Shown here one piece after another: positions 10,087 to 19,710 of a stretch of DNA of 64,000 nt. The stretch lies in NCBI GenBank assembly GCA_037501455.1, contig CM074865.1, positions 3,111,001 to 3,175,000 on the forward strand, read 5' to 3'. Each line of letters opens with the position of its first letter. Within the stretch, counting starts at the first letter, position 1. The notes under the pieces were generated by a model. It was not told the DNA's origin and searched no databases. It worked only from the letters and a program-made list of their open reading frames with translations. The DNA comes from Lantana camara. Lineage: Eukaryota > Streptophyta > Magnoliopsida > Lamiales > Verbenaceae. The translations under genes and the position numbers were made by a program.

Positions 10087-12718
10087 TGTAACGCCCCGGT
10101 TTTTATTTATTAATATCTTGTGCTTAAAATACTTTTATAAAGTATATTTTATAATACTTTCATGAGATTTTATTAATTTATATTAAATTGAGAATTCCTT
10201 TCAAGATTTGAAAATATTTATTTCGTGAAATAATTACCGAAAATTATTTAATTGTCAACTTGGCCCTATACGTTCATTCTTTTAAACTTAGGGACCAAAT
10301 TGCATGAGAACCTTTGAGGACTAAAGTGATCACTTTCCAAATTTGATATCCTTAATTGCATAACTTAAATAACTCGGAGGGTTTAATCGCAAATAATACA
10401 TATTTCTCAAATATCACGGTATATTGCATCTCAAAGCTTCCTTCTTCATTTTTATCCAAAAACAATCGATCATTTGCTTCCTTTGTTCTACCGAACCAAA
10501 AACCTCAAGCATGGAAGGGGAGAATTAATCATCTCATCAAGATTTCCCCAAGAAATATTCAAGAAGTGAAGCTTCATCATCCATCTTCATCTTCTTCTTC
10601 CTTTCTTTCATTTCCAAGGTGGGTTGTGCATGAACTCTTGATTCTTGAGCATATATGATTGAGCTAGGGTTTAGGAATTATATGCTAGATGAGTTAGCTG
10701 AAGTTGGAAGCATGCTTATATGATTATTTCATGAATTATGGCATGAGTTATAGCTTGAATTCTTGAATAATTAGCTTGAAGGATCAAGTGTGATCATGAG
10801 TGTGGAATCATGAATTCTTGATGATCTTGTGTGCCTTGAGTGTTTAAGTGTTAGAATATCATTTCTTGAACCTATATACATCATATTACCAGAAAATCAT
10901 GACATGGTTTATTGAAAATGGATTTTTGGTTGGCTTGTTATGCATTCCCGTAGCTTTCCCCTGTTTTCCTCTGTTCTTCACATTTGCAGAAACAGGGAAC
11001 GGCCGTTCCCAGCCTCAAGGCATTGTGGGAACGGGCGTTCCCACCTTTTCAAAGGGTTTGGGCGGCCGAGCATGGGAACGGCCGTTCCCATTTTGGCCTT
11101 GTGCCGGAAGGGCCGTTCCCAGCTTCCGCGCGTTTTAAAGGGAGAAACGTTGGTGCGTTTTTGGGGTTATGGGAACGACCGTTCCCATTTTACAAAGGGG
11201 TCCGGAACGGCCGTTCCCAGCACGCTGACAGAACAAAAATGACTGCATAAAATTACATTTTTAGCCCCTCGATCCAACGACTTCTTTGACCCTGATTTGC
11301 TGTAATATGTGCTAATATGATGTGAAACAACATGTTATCATACCACATTGCATTTTCGTAGACATCTCGATATATTTCCGCCGTTCGTCACTTTTTGGGC
11401 ATTTTAGGTCATGTCTCATGTATAAGTGTCGTGTTTGCACAGGTCACGAGGGTAGGGACGAGGAGCAAGCACCGTAGGCCGTGCCTACTTGTCTTTTGTC
11501 GGTATAGGTGAGGTTTAATTGTTAGTTACATAGAACCCGTATACCCCTTATGTGATATTTTGGCCAAAATAGTATTTACGTTTATACTTTCTATAAATCA
11601 TTGATCATTTCAAGCCAGGTTCAAGCAAGCAAGCAAGCAAGTAAGTCAGGTATTGTTTCATGCATGTTTAGGCGAGTAGCATGACGGTTACGTTTGGGCC
11701 CGAGGGTAGTGACTAGAGCCAACCGGGAAAGCAAGGGCTGACGGGTAACTCTGGCGCTATCCTCACCATGTTAGGGGTCACCCCTGAATCCACTAGGAGA
11801 TTAGTGGAGGAAGGAGCTCCGGGCTTAGGGATTCATGTACCCTCTGCTCAATGAGATTGGATGTTGGGGCCTTGCAATCCCTTCATCAAACCGGAGGGAA
11901 AAGGAGACTGGGGACGAGTCCGGCACCACGGATGCGCCTCGGGTTATTGCATGATTGTCATTTCATGAACGTGTTATATGAGTACACTATCGCACGATTG
12001 CACGATAAATGAATTGCATGATCACCTATTGAATATTAAACAAGCAAGCATGTTCATGTTCATTAGGAGATCGGTTGGAGACCGCCCTTACTCGCCGGGG
12101 CCATGAATTGATTGATTGCATGAAAACGAACAAGTACTTAATATTGATAGTTGTAATCTCGGGCGGGTTCTCTATTATTGTGAACGTATAATGTTTTAAT
12201 TATAAAACCTTACCCGAGGTTATAACTTGCATGTGATTGCGCTATATATATTTATGCCCCTCACTCAGTCTTCGGTAGACTGATACTTCACTTTTCAGGT
12301 ACTTGAGAGCCGGTCGTGCTAGGCGGGAGTCTGGTCCAGTCTTGCATTGTCACGAGTCTAGCAGTGCACCATCATGTATATATTTTACTACTTCTCACGT
12401 TATGTCTATTATTATTACATTTGGAATACTTGATCATGTATAAGAGATGATAATGTACTGATAATTAGTTTGGTATCTATACGTATCTATCTGATAAGTA
12501 TGGTACCTATATGTATCTATATATGACTTAATGCTTCCGCTTTTAATTGTCGTGCATTGGTTTTGTATTGCTTTGGGGTTTAGTCCCGCCTAGCTCGTCT
12601 TTTTCTTTTCTTTGTCACCCGTTCGCTATAGGTTAGTTCATGTACGGATTGTCCATTTCGTATGTGGATCGGCCTATAGTGCGGGGGTGTGGTACCTCCA
12701 CGTGTCCGGGGTGCTACA
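10087..12718 (-). mobile_element. Solo LTR of a chromovirus, nested in the copia polyprotein
   Basis: The 2632-bp sequence starts TGTAACGCCCC and ends GGGGTGCTACA, flanked by the TSD CAATT, with no internal element coding. Its reverse complement starts TGTAGCACCCC and shares landmarks with the 2648-bp LTRs at 42199 and 49543: the GTGAGGGG block, the CGCCTAGC block and the GGGAACGGCCGTTCCC cluster. It is therefore an LTR of a related but distinct subfamily in the opposite orientation. A solo LTR normally arises by recombination between the two LTRs of a full element. Confidence 0.88.
10995..11218. repeat. Cluster of six GGGAACGGCCGTTCCC palindromes in the solo LTR
   Basis: Perfect or near-perfect copies lie at 10995-11010, 11027-11042, 11074-11089, 11106-11120 (degenerate), 11171-11186 and 11203-11218. 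The core GGAACGNNCGTTCC is conserved while the spacers differ, which suggests selection or local amplification of the palindrome itself. The same motif is clustered in the Tekay LTRs near 43881 and 51225. Confidence 0.9.
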
Positions 12719-13954
12719 CAATTGTACCTGAGGGGTGTTATGAATAACAACTAATCTATCACTTGAAGTAGAAGGTTGATCCCTTACAGAAATAAAATCC
12801 TGCAATTGATCACTCCCACTGATCAAGTCATTCTCAAGAAATTTTGCATTTCTTGATTCCACAAATCTAGTGCTATGAGATGGACAATAAAACTTGTATC
12901 CTTTAGACCTTTCAGCATATCCAACGAAATACCCACTAATGGTCCTTGGATCAAGTTTCTTTTCTTGAGGATTATAAACTCTCACTTCAGATGGGCATCC
13001 CCATACTCGTGTATGTCTTAAGCTCGGTTTCCAACCTTTGAATAACTCAAAAGGTGTTTTAGAAACAGCCTTAGTTGGAACTCGATTCAATACATACACT
13101 GCCGTTTTGAGAGCTTCAATCCATAAAGACTTAGGTAGCTTAGAACCACTAAGCATACTACGCACCATGTCCATTAAAGTTCGATTTCTTCTTTCTGCTA
13201 CACCATTTTGGTCTGGAGAACCAGGCATAGTGTATTGGGCAACAATCCCATTTTCTTGAAGAAACTTCGCAAATGGACCTTGAGCTTGTCCATCTCCAGT
13301 GTATCTACCATAGTACTCACCACCTCTATCAGACCTCACTATCTTTATTTGCTTACTGCATTGCTTCTCTACTTCAGCCTTATAAACCTTAAAGGCTTCT
13401 AATGCTTCACTTTTGTGGTGAAGCATGTAGAGGTGCATATATCGTGAGTAGTCATCAATGAAGGTGATAAAGTATTTCTGACCATATGCATCCATATCTG
13501 GACAACATATATCCGTATGTATGATTTCTAATATGGTTGTACTTCTTCTGGCACCTTTCTTTGACTTGTTAGTCTGCTTGCCCTTAATGCAGTCTATACA
13601 AGTATCAAGATCAGTAAAGTCTAAGGTACTAAGTACCCCATCATTTACTAATCTCTTAATTCGATCAATGGAGATATGTCCCAATCTCCGGTGCCATAAA
13701 ACAGAAGAATTTTCATTTGTAACACATCTTTTAATACCAGCTTGAACATGCATAACATTATGAGTGGTATCATTTTGCAAATCAAGGGAATAAAGACCAT
13801 CACACAACATTCCTTGTCCAACTATTTCAGATTCATAAGACAAATTAAAACAAGAGTTTGAAAAATTAAAGGAGTATCCCAAAGGGACAAGTCTTGAAAC
13901 TGAAATTAAATTTCTAGAAAAACTAGGAATGTAAAAAGTCTTTTCTAAAGTCAA
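12719..13954 (-). pseudogene. Copia polyprotein, middle part: integrase
   Basis: The frame opens after the in-frame stop at 13976-13978 and continues to the solo LTR. The zinc-binding HHCC region is visible (LWHRRLGHISIDR ... CIDCIKGK). It is followed by the catalytic core with HTDICCP, RSDRGGEYYG and GSPDQNGVAERRNRTL, which provide the D-D-E residues. The reading frame then enters solo-LTR sequence and terminates there. Confidence 0.93.
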
Positions 13955-13975
13955 AACAAAACCACTCTTAAGAAC

Positions 13976-14953
13976 TTAATTGCATGTTCCAATAGCTTCC
14001 ACATGTGACTGCATCTTGTTTCCCGAATAGATGCATCGTTCACTTCCCACTGGTTTTCGTAGGTTGGTTAATCCCTGCAAGGAATTTGAGACATGGATTG
14101 TAGAACCAGAATCAATCCACCATGTGTTACAATTAACATCAACCATATTTGCTTCATACGTGACAAATGAGGTTAAATTACCTTTATTCTTAAGCCATTT
14201 CTTATACTTGGTGCAATCCTTCTTTATGTGTCCCTTCTTTTTACAGAAGAAACACTTGGATTCCTTCTTGATATCAGCATTAGGAAGTAATTTTTCCTTC
14301 GCCTTATACTTGGCATGAGAAGTCCTCTTTCCTTGGGTGGTCACCAATGCACTCTCTCCCATTTCCATAACCAATCGTCCCTCCTCTTGAACACACATGG
14401 CCATAAGTTCATTAATTGACCATTTTTCCTTATGTGTGTTGTAAGAGATCTTAAATGGGCCGTACTGATTAGGAAGGGTGTTCAGTATGTAGTGCACAAG
14501 GAAGGTTTCAGACATATCAACCTCAAGATTCTTCAATTGAGCTGCTATATCCCTCATCTTATTGATGTGGTCACGCACACCTTTAACTCCGGTGAGCCTT
14601 AAGTTTGAGAATTTCATTATCAAGGTGCTGGCAAGTGCCTTATCTGAAGTCTCAAACTGTTCATCCAGTGCCTTCAGTAATGCCCGGACATCGTCATGCT
14701 TTTCCACAGAACCACGGATTCCAGCAGGAACTTTAGTCTTTATGAACATGACACTGAGTCGGTTAGACCGCTCCCACTGTTCATAAAGAGCCCTTTCTGC
14801 TTGAGTGTTGGTTTCAGTGATATGTGGTTTGTCTTTCCGAATAGCATAATCAATATCCACACACTCTAAGTGGAGGAGAACCCCATCCTTCCACATCTCA
14901 TAATTCTCACCATTTAGTTCAGGGATGTCGATATTAAAATCAGAGATAGCCAC
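13976..14953 (-). pseudogene. Copia polyprotein, N-terminal part: gag and protease
   Basis: 325 codons starting MAISDFNIDIPELNG. A gag domain is followed by a CCHC zinc knuckle (CFFCKKKGHIKKDC, about residue 232) and the protease active site WWIDSGST (about residue 281). Copia elements normally continue in one frame into integrase. Here a TAA at 13976-13978 interrupts the frame between protease and integrase, and the next open segment is in the same frame. A single nonsense change is the likeliest explanation, though a programmed readthrough stop is formally possible. Confidence 0.92.
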
Positions 14954-16261
14954 AGGTTTTCTAACTGCAAAATCATATAAACAAGCTTACTAACTTAAAT
15001 TGAGGCAAATAAACTAACTATGATTTACCAATGCAAACCATAAATAAATGAATCAAGTGACATAAAAATTGCCTGTGGGCTAAACTTTTAATTCGATAAG
15101 ATTCATTACCGGATGATAGAATTATCGAAAACTTGAGATAATTTCTATCCCTTGATAAATATATTAAATTCAATTTCACAACCCTGTGGGTAATTGTGAA
15201 AAGGCATTTAATATTTTATCTTAATAATATAATGAAGTACCATTTATGATCCCTAATAACAAATTTTATTTGATTAAAGATGATGTGGCTAGTTTTTAAT
15301 AAAATAAAATTTAATTGATCACTGAAATCAGTACCTTATAATATGCACAAAATATTAGACATTTTAAAATACCATTTGTGGTTTCACTTTATCCCATAAT
15401 TAAATTTAATTAGACTTGCTGTGGCTAATCTCCAATTAAATAAAATTATATGAGCCACTGAAATAATGTCTAATGCATATTCCTTAATGATCAGTATTAA
15501 ACTTTATGAGATCATATATAAATCCTTCGTACTTCTAAGCACATGATTATTAAAAACCTCATATAATCATAATTTGTGCATATTATCTAACACAAATATA
15601 CCAAAATGCACATTAAGGCAAGACACAATATATCACAGAGGTCCAATCATGAAATCAAGTGCATATTCCAGTAACAATTCAATCTAATAATCAATTAGAA
15701 TAAGATTTACTTGTACACAGCCGCAAAACCTCAATTGCATACACATAATAAGCTGTAAATCTCCAAGAATTCCGTCATCATGACATCGTCATGCTAAGAC
15801 CCCAATTGCACATGTATTCTATTCATACGCATTAATGTGAACAGACCCAATTAATTGCCGAGAGCACATTTAATCATAATTGCTAAGGTCCTCGAAACTG
15901 CACATGTATTGGGATTTGGAAATTGCTTACGTGTGCCACAGTGAATTGTTTTCACAAAATTCACCTTACTATAATTATACATGGCCACATGGAGAACTAA
16001 TCAACCAATGCACAACTCAGTGACTTAAAGGCGAACACAAATTAGGAATCATAAAGGGCACATGATTTCGCACTACTTCTTGGTCAAGAAATCACATAAA
16101 ATATGTCAACATAGATGTACAATTATCGAGAAATTCAAGAGCAGTGAAACTCTATATCCATGAATTAAACTTAAGCCTGCAGTCATAGAATTGTTCGAAA
16201 TTCTCGCAAACAAAATTCATCAATTGACATACAAAACGAGCAAGGCAGAGATATATGGTAT
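14954..16261 (-). other. Copia 5' untranslated leader
   Basis: This AT-rich leader of about 1.3 kb lies between the PBS and the gag ATG. It has several loosely repeated blocks (for example around AATTAAATAAAATT and TGTGGCTA) and no long ORF. It is long for a copia leader. No gene was recognised. Confidence 0.7.
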
Positions 16262-16273
16262 GCTCTGATGCCA
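16262..16273 (-). other. Copia primer binding site
   Basis: Minus-strand TGGCATCAGAGC, two bases inside the 5' LTR. It closely resembles the initiator-methionine tRNA primer site TGGTATCAGAGC used by most copia elements, with one substitution. Confidence 0.85.
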
Positions 16274-16275
16274 CA

Positions 16276-16771
16276 TGTAAGCATAATTAACGAATTCATA
16301 GAAAACTTAATCATGAATTCACGCAGCGGAAATTAGGATCGAAATACCTCCCGCCATTGCTCGTAATTTGTTGTCGACTCAGAGATTGATCTAGCCCACG
16401 AATTCCAATCGTCAGATGTCCACGAAGAAATCCGTCAATGGCTTCAAGTCTTCTCTCTACAGGATTTCCTCTAGCCCTTTTCTCTTAAGGTTCTTCTAAG
16501 CACCGAATCCTCACAACCTGATGGATATGGTTTTTCTGTTGTGTATTTTTCGTGCTTAGGGACCTTAGGAATTCTGTCTTATTTATATATACGTAACTCC
16601 ATCAGTTACGTTTTCTTTAGCGGTTATCTCCCGATGATTCTAGAATAGTGGGAGTTAGTGGATTAGTGGGATTCTTTATTTACGTCATTAATAGTGAGAG
16701 AAAAACAATATTAATTAATAAATATTATCTTTATGCAGTTAGGAATCCCAACGGACCATAAACTGCTAACA
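16276..16771 (-). repeat. Copia 5' LTR (right)
   Basis: 496 bp with the same ends as 7506-8001. Transcription from this LTR would run leftward, away from the cold-shock coding sequence that begins 26 bp further right, so the LTR is not expected to drive that gene in sense. Confidence 0.95.
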
Positions 16772-16796
16772 ACTACAGCTCGATTGTTCTGCATTA

Positions 16797-17006
16797 ATGG
16801 CGTTTGGGACTGTTAAATGGTTCTACGACCCAAAGGGGTTTGGTTTCATCACCCCGGACCGTGGCGGAGACGATATATTGGCGGCCGCCTCGGAGATCAG
16901 AATGGAGGGTTTTCAGACGCTCAGAAAAGGTCAGAGAGTGTCGTTCGAGGTCAAAATGGGGCCGATGGGACGACCGCTGGCTGTTAATATTGTACCGCTT
17001 TCGTGA
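16797..17006 (+). CDS. Cold-shock domain mini-protein, copy 1 (69 aa)
   Basis: The product is a lone cold-shock (OB-fold) domain, expected to bind single-stranded RNA or DNA. It begins [20 protein letters not shown], with the WF motif and RNP1 (KGFGFI) intact. The RNP2 position, normally LFVHxS, reads ILAAAS, so the phenylalanine and histidine used for base stacking are gone. Plant cold-shock proteins of the GRP2/CSP type usually continue into a glycine-rich region and CCHC fingers. Here the protein stops after the domain, giving a CspA-sized product. A candidate AATAAA lies at about 17072. A 9.3-kb copia insertion separates the ATG from most of its leader and from the promoter region shared with its paralogues, so expression is doubtful. 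Confidence 0.75.
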   Translation: MAFGTVKWFYDPKGFGFITPDRGGDDILAAASEIRMEGFQTLRKGQRVSFEVKMGPMGRPLAVNIVPLS

Positions 17007-17891
17007 ACATCTTTATTGATTGATGTCGTCTGCTTAGAGAGTTTGTGTCCTGATGAAGTGGTTTCGATGTCAATAAAAGAGTAAATCTTTCTTTACTTTG
17101 ATGTATTCTGTTTGGTGTTCTTCATGGTCTCAATGAATACAGTTAAGGGTTTTCTGATTAACAAAGAATTTGCTTAGTTAAGGTTTGATTTGTATGCCTT
17201 TGCAGCTAATACAGTGCAGTATAGGCTTACACAAACATCCCTTTACCTTTGATAAATTACAAAAACGTCCCCTATCAAAGAATATATATCAATATTACGT
17301 CTAGGCGATGATTTTTTATGATTTCATATTTAGTATTCTCAAATACCCTATTCCACCCTCCAAATATAGTAATATACTGACCAATAGTTGATTTTATATA
17401 GTAATAGCTTTGGCTAACTGTACCAAGGATGCTTTTGTAATTTCTCAAAGGATTATATATGGCTCGAATCTAGTTCACCAAATCAGTATAACAAGGGATT
17501 TACACTTATCATGTGATTGATATGACATTTAGAATAAACGACAACCAAACAAAGCTTGTCGATATTATAGGTTGGGATCGGCCGAGCCGTTTCTAGGCTA
17601 GAATTTTCCGTTACAAACAACTAAAACGAATAAACGAAAGGTATATGTAGGAAATCTGTAACACCACCAAGGCCTCCGCCTCCGCCTCCAAATGATCTCC
17701 TAGAACGATCTCCGGAGAATTAATATATGAACATATATATATCTATATATATATGCAAGCATTGCTCGCTTAATTATCAGTCAAACAATATATAATTAAT
17801 TCATTAATACGAGTTTCTTGCATGATTGATTAAACAACTCATGATACTTGTGTTGTTTCCCCTGTACATACACACATCTTGTCAATCATCC
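17007..17891. other. Spacer between cold-shock copies 1 and 2
   Basis: It holds the 3' end of copy 1 and a small foldback element (about 17227-17460) whose ends pair around AAATTACAAAAACGTCCCCT and TGCTTTTGTAATTTCTCAAA. The same element recurs near 18365, 20005-20720 and 22215-22470. Around 17660-17715 the minus strand reads as a short Gly-rich/RS peptide (GDRSRRSFGGGGGGLGG), a possible exon remnant. No complete gene is present. Confidence 0.55.
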
Positions 17892-17966
17892 ATGAACTTG
17901 AGCAACAAGATCATCATCATTTTCTTCTTTCTTTCTTTGAAGTTTCCCCTCAAACAGCTCGACTAG
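17892..17966 (+). promoter_or_regulatory. Upstream ORF in the leader of cold-shock copy 2
   Basis: A 24-residue ORF starting [20 protein letters not shown] ends 13 bp before the main ATG. Copy 3 has the equivalent (19394-19492, overlapping the main ATG out of frame), and copy 1 begins alike at 7438. The shared Asn-rich then Phe-rich reading may only reflect conserved leader DNA. Confidence 0.35.
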
Positions 17967-17979
17967 TAATTATTCTACC

Positions 17980-18190
17980 ATGGCGGATGCTGCTGGGGCT
18001 GGGAGATTAACAGGGTCTGTCAAATGGTTCAACGAGTCAAAGGGATTTGGTTTCATCACTCCTGACGATGGCGGATGGGATTTGTTTGTCCACTACTCGG
18101 AGATCCAAGGTTCGGCTATCAAAGAGTGTCCTTCGATGTCGAAAAGTTGCTGAATGGACCAGTGGCTGCTAATGTTACAATGTTTTTATT
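17980..18190 (+). pseudogene. Cold-shock domain gene copy 2, truncated by a frameshifting deletion
   Basis: The ORF 17980-18153 (57 aa) starts [20 protein letters not shown]. It keeps both RNP1 (KGFGFI) and a canonical RNP2 (DLFVHYSEI), the only copy in the array that does. After EIQG about 25 bp are missing relative to copies 1 and 3, so the last strands are read out of frame and end at TGA 18151-18153. The expected residues can be followed in another frame to about 18190. As it stands, a full OB-fold cannot form. Confidence 0.8.
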
Positions 18191-19393
18191 GCCATTTGTT
18201 CTTTGTTTTTTGATGTCATTTAATTTGTTGGTTAATGTTTGATTTTGTATGACTTTGCAGCTTATACAATATAATGCAGTATATATAAGCTGTTTCTGTT
18301 GGCTAATTGATGCAAGACTTTTGTTGGGGATAATTATGCTGATATATCTTGAGTGGTTTGCAATATTACATGAACTTCCCTTAAAGTTTGAGAAATTACA
18401 AAAACATCCCCTATCAAAGAATATATATAATTGGATAAATTTCGATGATTTCATATATCCTATGTTTCCACGAATACATATACGTACTTTAGCTATAGGC
18501 CTATAATATTGAAAGTTAAATTAACTGGTCGATTGACGACTAATGATACACAGACACTTCAAAAAAATATAATTTGCATCGTCTTGAACCATCTCACCGT
18601 CACAAGCTGTCTACAATAATTAATAGTTGTTTATACTTATAATAATCTAAAGTGTCATAAAAAAATATAGTTTCTGACTTGGCTCATTTTTCAGTCATTC
18701 ACACATGTCAAGTAGATTGTGAGACAATAAAACAATTTTTTATTTATTAAATTGTTAGTTGAATTAAATCTTAGATTATGCACAAGGATTAATAAAACGT
18801 AAAGTTACCCTCCCACTTTTTCCTCTAATGATCGTCACTGCAAGAAAACAAGTGATTTTCGAGGGATCATTCCCGAGATAAAAAACCCTCGGAAATCGAT
18901 CTTGTCCCATTGTTGCATGATAATATTTGATGAAGAAGATGATCATCAACTGGGAATTAAGGCAATAATGCAGACCACGTTATGTTAACTAATCATGAGA
19001 ATTATATACAAAACATATGAAGTTTGTGATTCTCGTCCTTTAATTATTACTTTAATGTGATCTCCTGGAACGATCTCCGGCGTTCAAACCGTTCATACAT
19101 TGAATTCATCATATATAGTCGGGTTGAATTGCAAATTTGGTATACCAACTCGACCAATTCAACGTTTTTGGTACATTTCATTTCCGACGACAAAACATGA
19201 CTGTATCTTCAATACATACAGTTTCATGCACTTTTTACCGCGGGCAAAATCAGTTTTTTGGTAAAAAATATGCATTAAATTGTTAGTTTACAAAAAAAAA
19301 AACAGAATTGATCGAGTTGGTATATCAAATTTCCAATTTCCGTCGTATACTTGTGTCATTTCCCCTATATATACACACACATCATGATCATCC
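18191..19393. other. Spacer between cold-shock copies 2 and 3
   Basis: This is a mosaic of blocks shared with the other units. It includes the foldback pieces near 18365, the GCACAAGGATTAATAAAACG block (18780) and a degraded CACTA terminus (CACTGCAAGAAAAC, 18836). It also has the ATGCAGACCACGTTATGTTA block (18968) and an antisense fragment near 19063. No gene was recognised. Confidence 0.55.
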
Positions 19394-19473
19394 ATGGACT
19401 CCAACAACACCAACATCATTTTCTTCTTTCTTTCCTTCAAGTTTCCCCTCAAAGCTCGATTATTTAATCTTCA

Positions 19474-19710
19474 ATGGCGGGTGCTGCTGTGAGTACTGGG
19501 AGATTGACAGGGACTGTGAAATGGTTCAACGACGAAAAGGGATTTGGTTTCATCTCTCCGGACACCAGCATAGATGATTTACTTGCACCTTTCTCGGTGA
19601 TCCGAGTGGAGGGTTCTCGGACACTCAGAGAAGGTCAAAGAGTGGCGTTCGACGTCGGACAGGGGCCGGAGGTACGACTGCAGGCTGTTAATATTACACC
19701 TCTGCCGTGA
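19474..19710 (+). CDS. Cold-shock domain mini-protein, copy 3 (78 aa)
   Basis: Another lone cold-shock domain, starting MAGAAVSTGRLTGTVKWFND. RNP1 is intact (KGFGFI) but the RNP2 site reads DLLAPFSVI instead of DLFVHxSxI. The final strands (EGQRVAFDV ... LQAVNITPLP) are complete, so a full-length fold is predicted, probably with weakened nucleic-acid binding. The upstream leader and start context (CTTCAATGGCGG) match copies 2 and 4. Without the glycine-rich tail and CCHC fingers of plant GRP2 proteins, it resembles a bacterial Csp in size only. This is the best candidate for a working member of the array. Confidence 0.8.
   Translation: MAGAAVSTGRLTGTVKWFNDEKGFGFISPDTSIDDLLAPFSVIRVEGSRTLREGQRVAFDVGQGPEVRLQAVNITPLP

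Larger units (their letters stand above)
7506..16771 (-). mobile_element. Ty1/copia LTR retrotransposon inserted in a cold-shock gene leader
   Basis: The 9266-bp element has two 496-bp LTRs that start TGTAAGC and end GCTAACA. It has a 5-bp target-site duplication ACTAC on both sides (7501-7505 and 16772-16776), a PBS beside the right LTR and a purine tract beside the left LTR. The polyprotein lies on the minus strand. I found only two differences between the LTRs (a t/c in the block near 7633/16403 and a t/g near 7873/16643), so insertion is recent. Net of the nested solo LTR and its extra TSD (2637 bp), the element is about 6.6 kb. Confidence 0.95.

Noticed and set aside
10995..11218. CRISPR-like array of spaced palindromes
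   Set aside because: Plant nuclear LTR context, irregular spacers and no cas genes. The repeats are palindromic LTR motifs.
10848..11250. Overlapping plus-strand ORFs over the palindrome cluster of the solo LTR
   Set aside because: They arise from the repeated GGGAACGGCCGTTCCC motif in all frames, and no coding family was seen.
16797..19710. Horizontal transfer of a bacterial cspA gene
   Set aside because: The size is CspA-like, but four tandem copies share plant-type leaders, promoters and spacers, and truncation of a GRP2-like gene is simpler. Only a phylogeny could reopen this.
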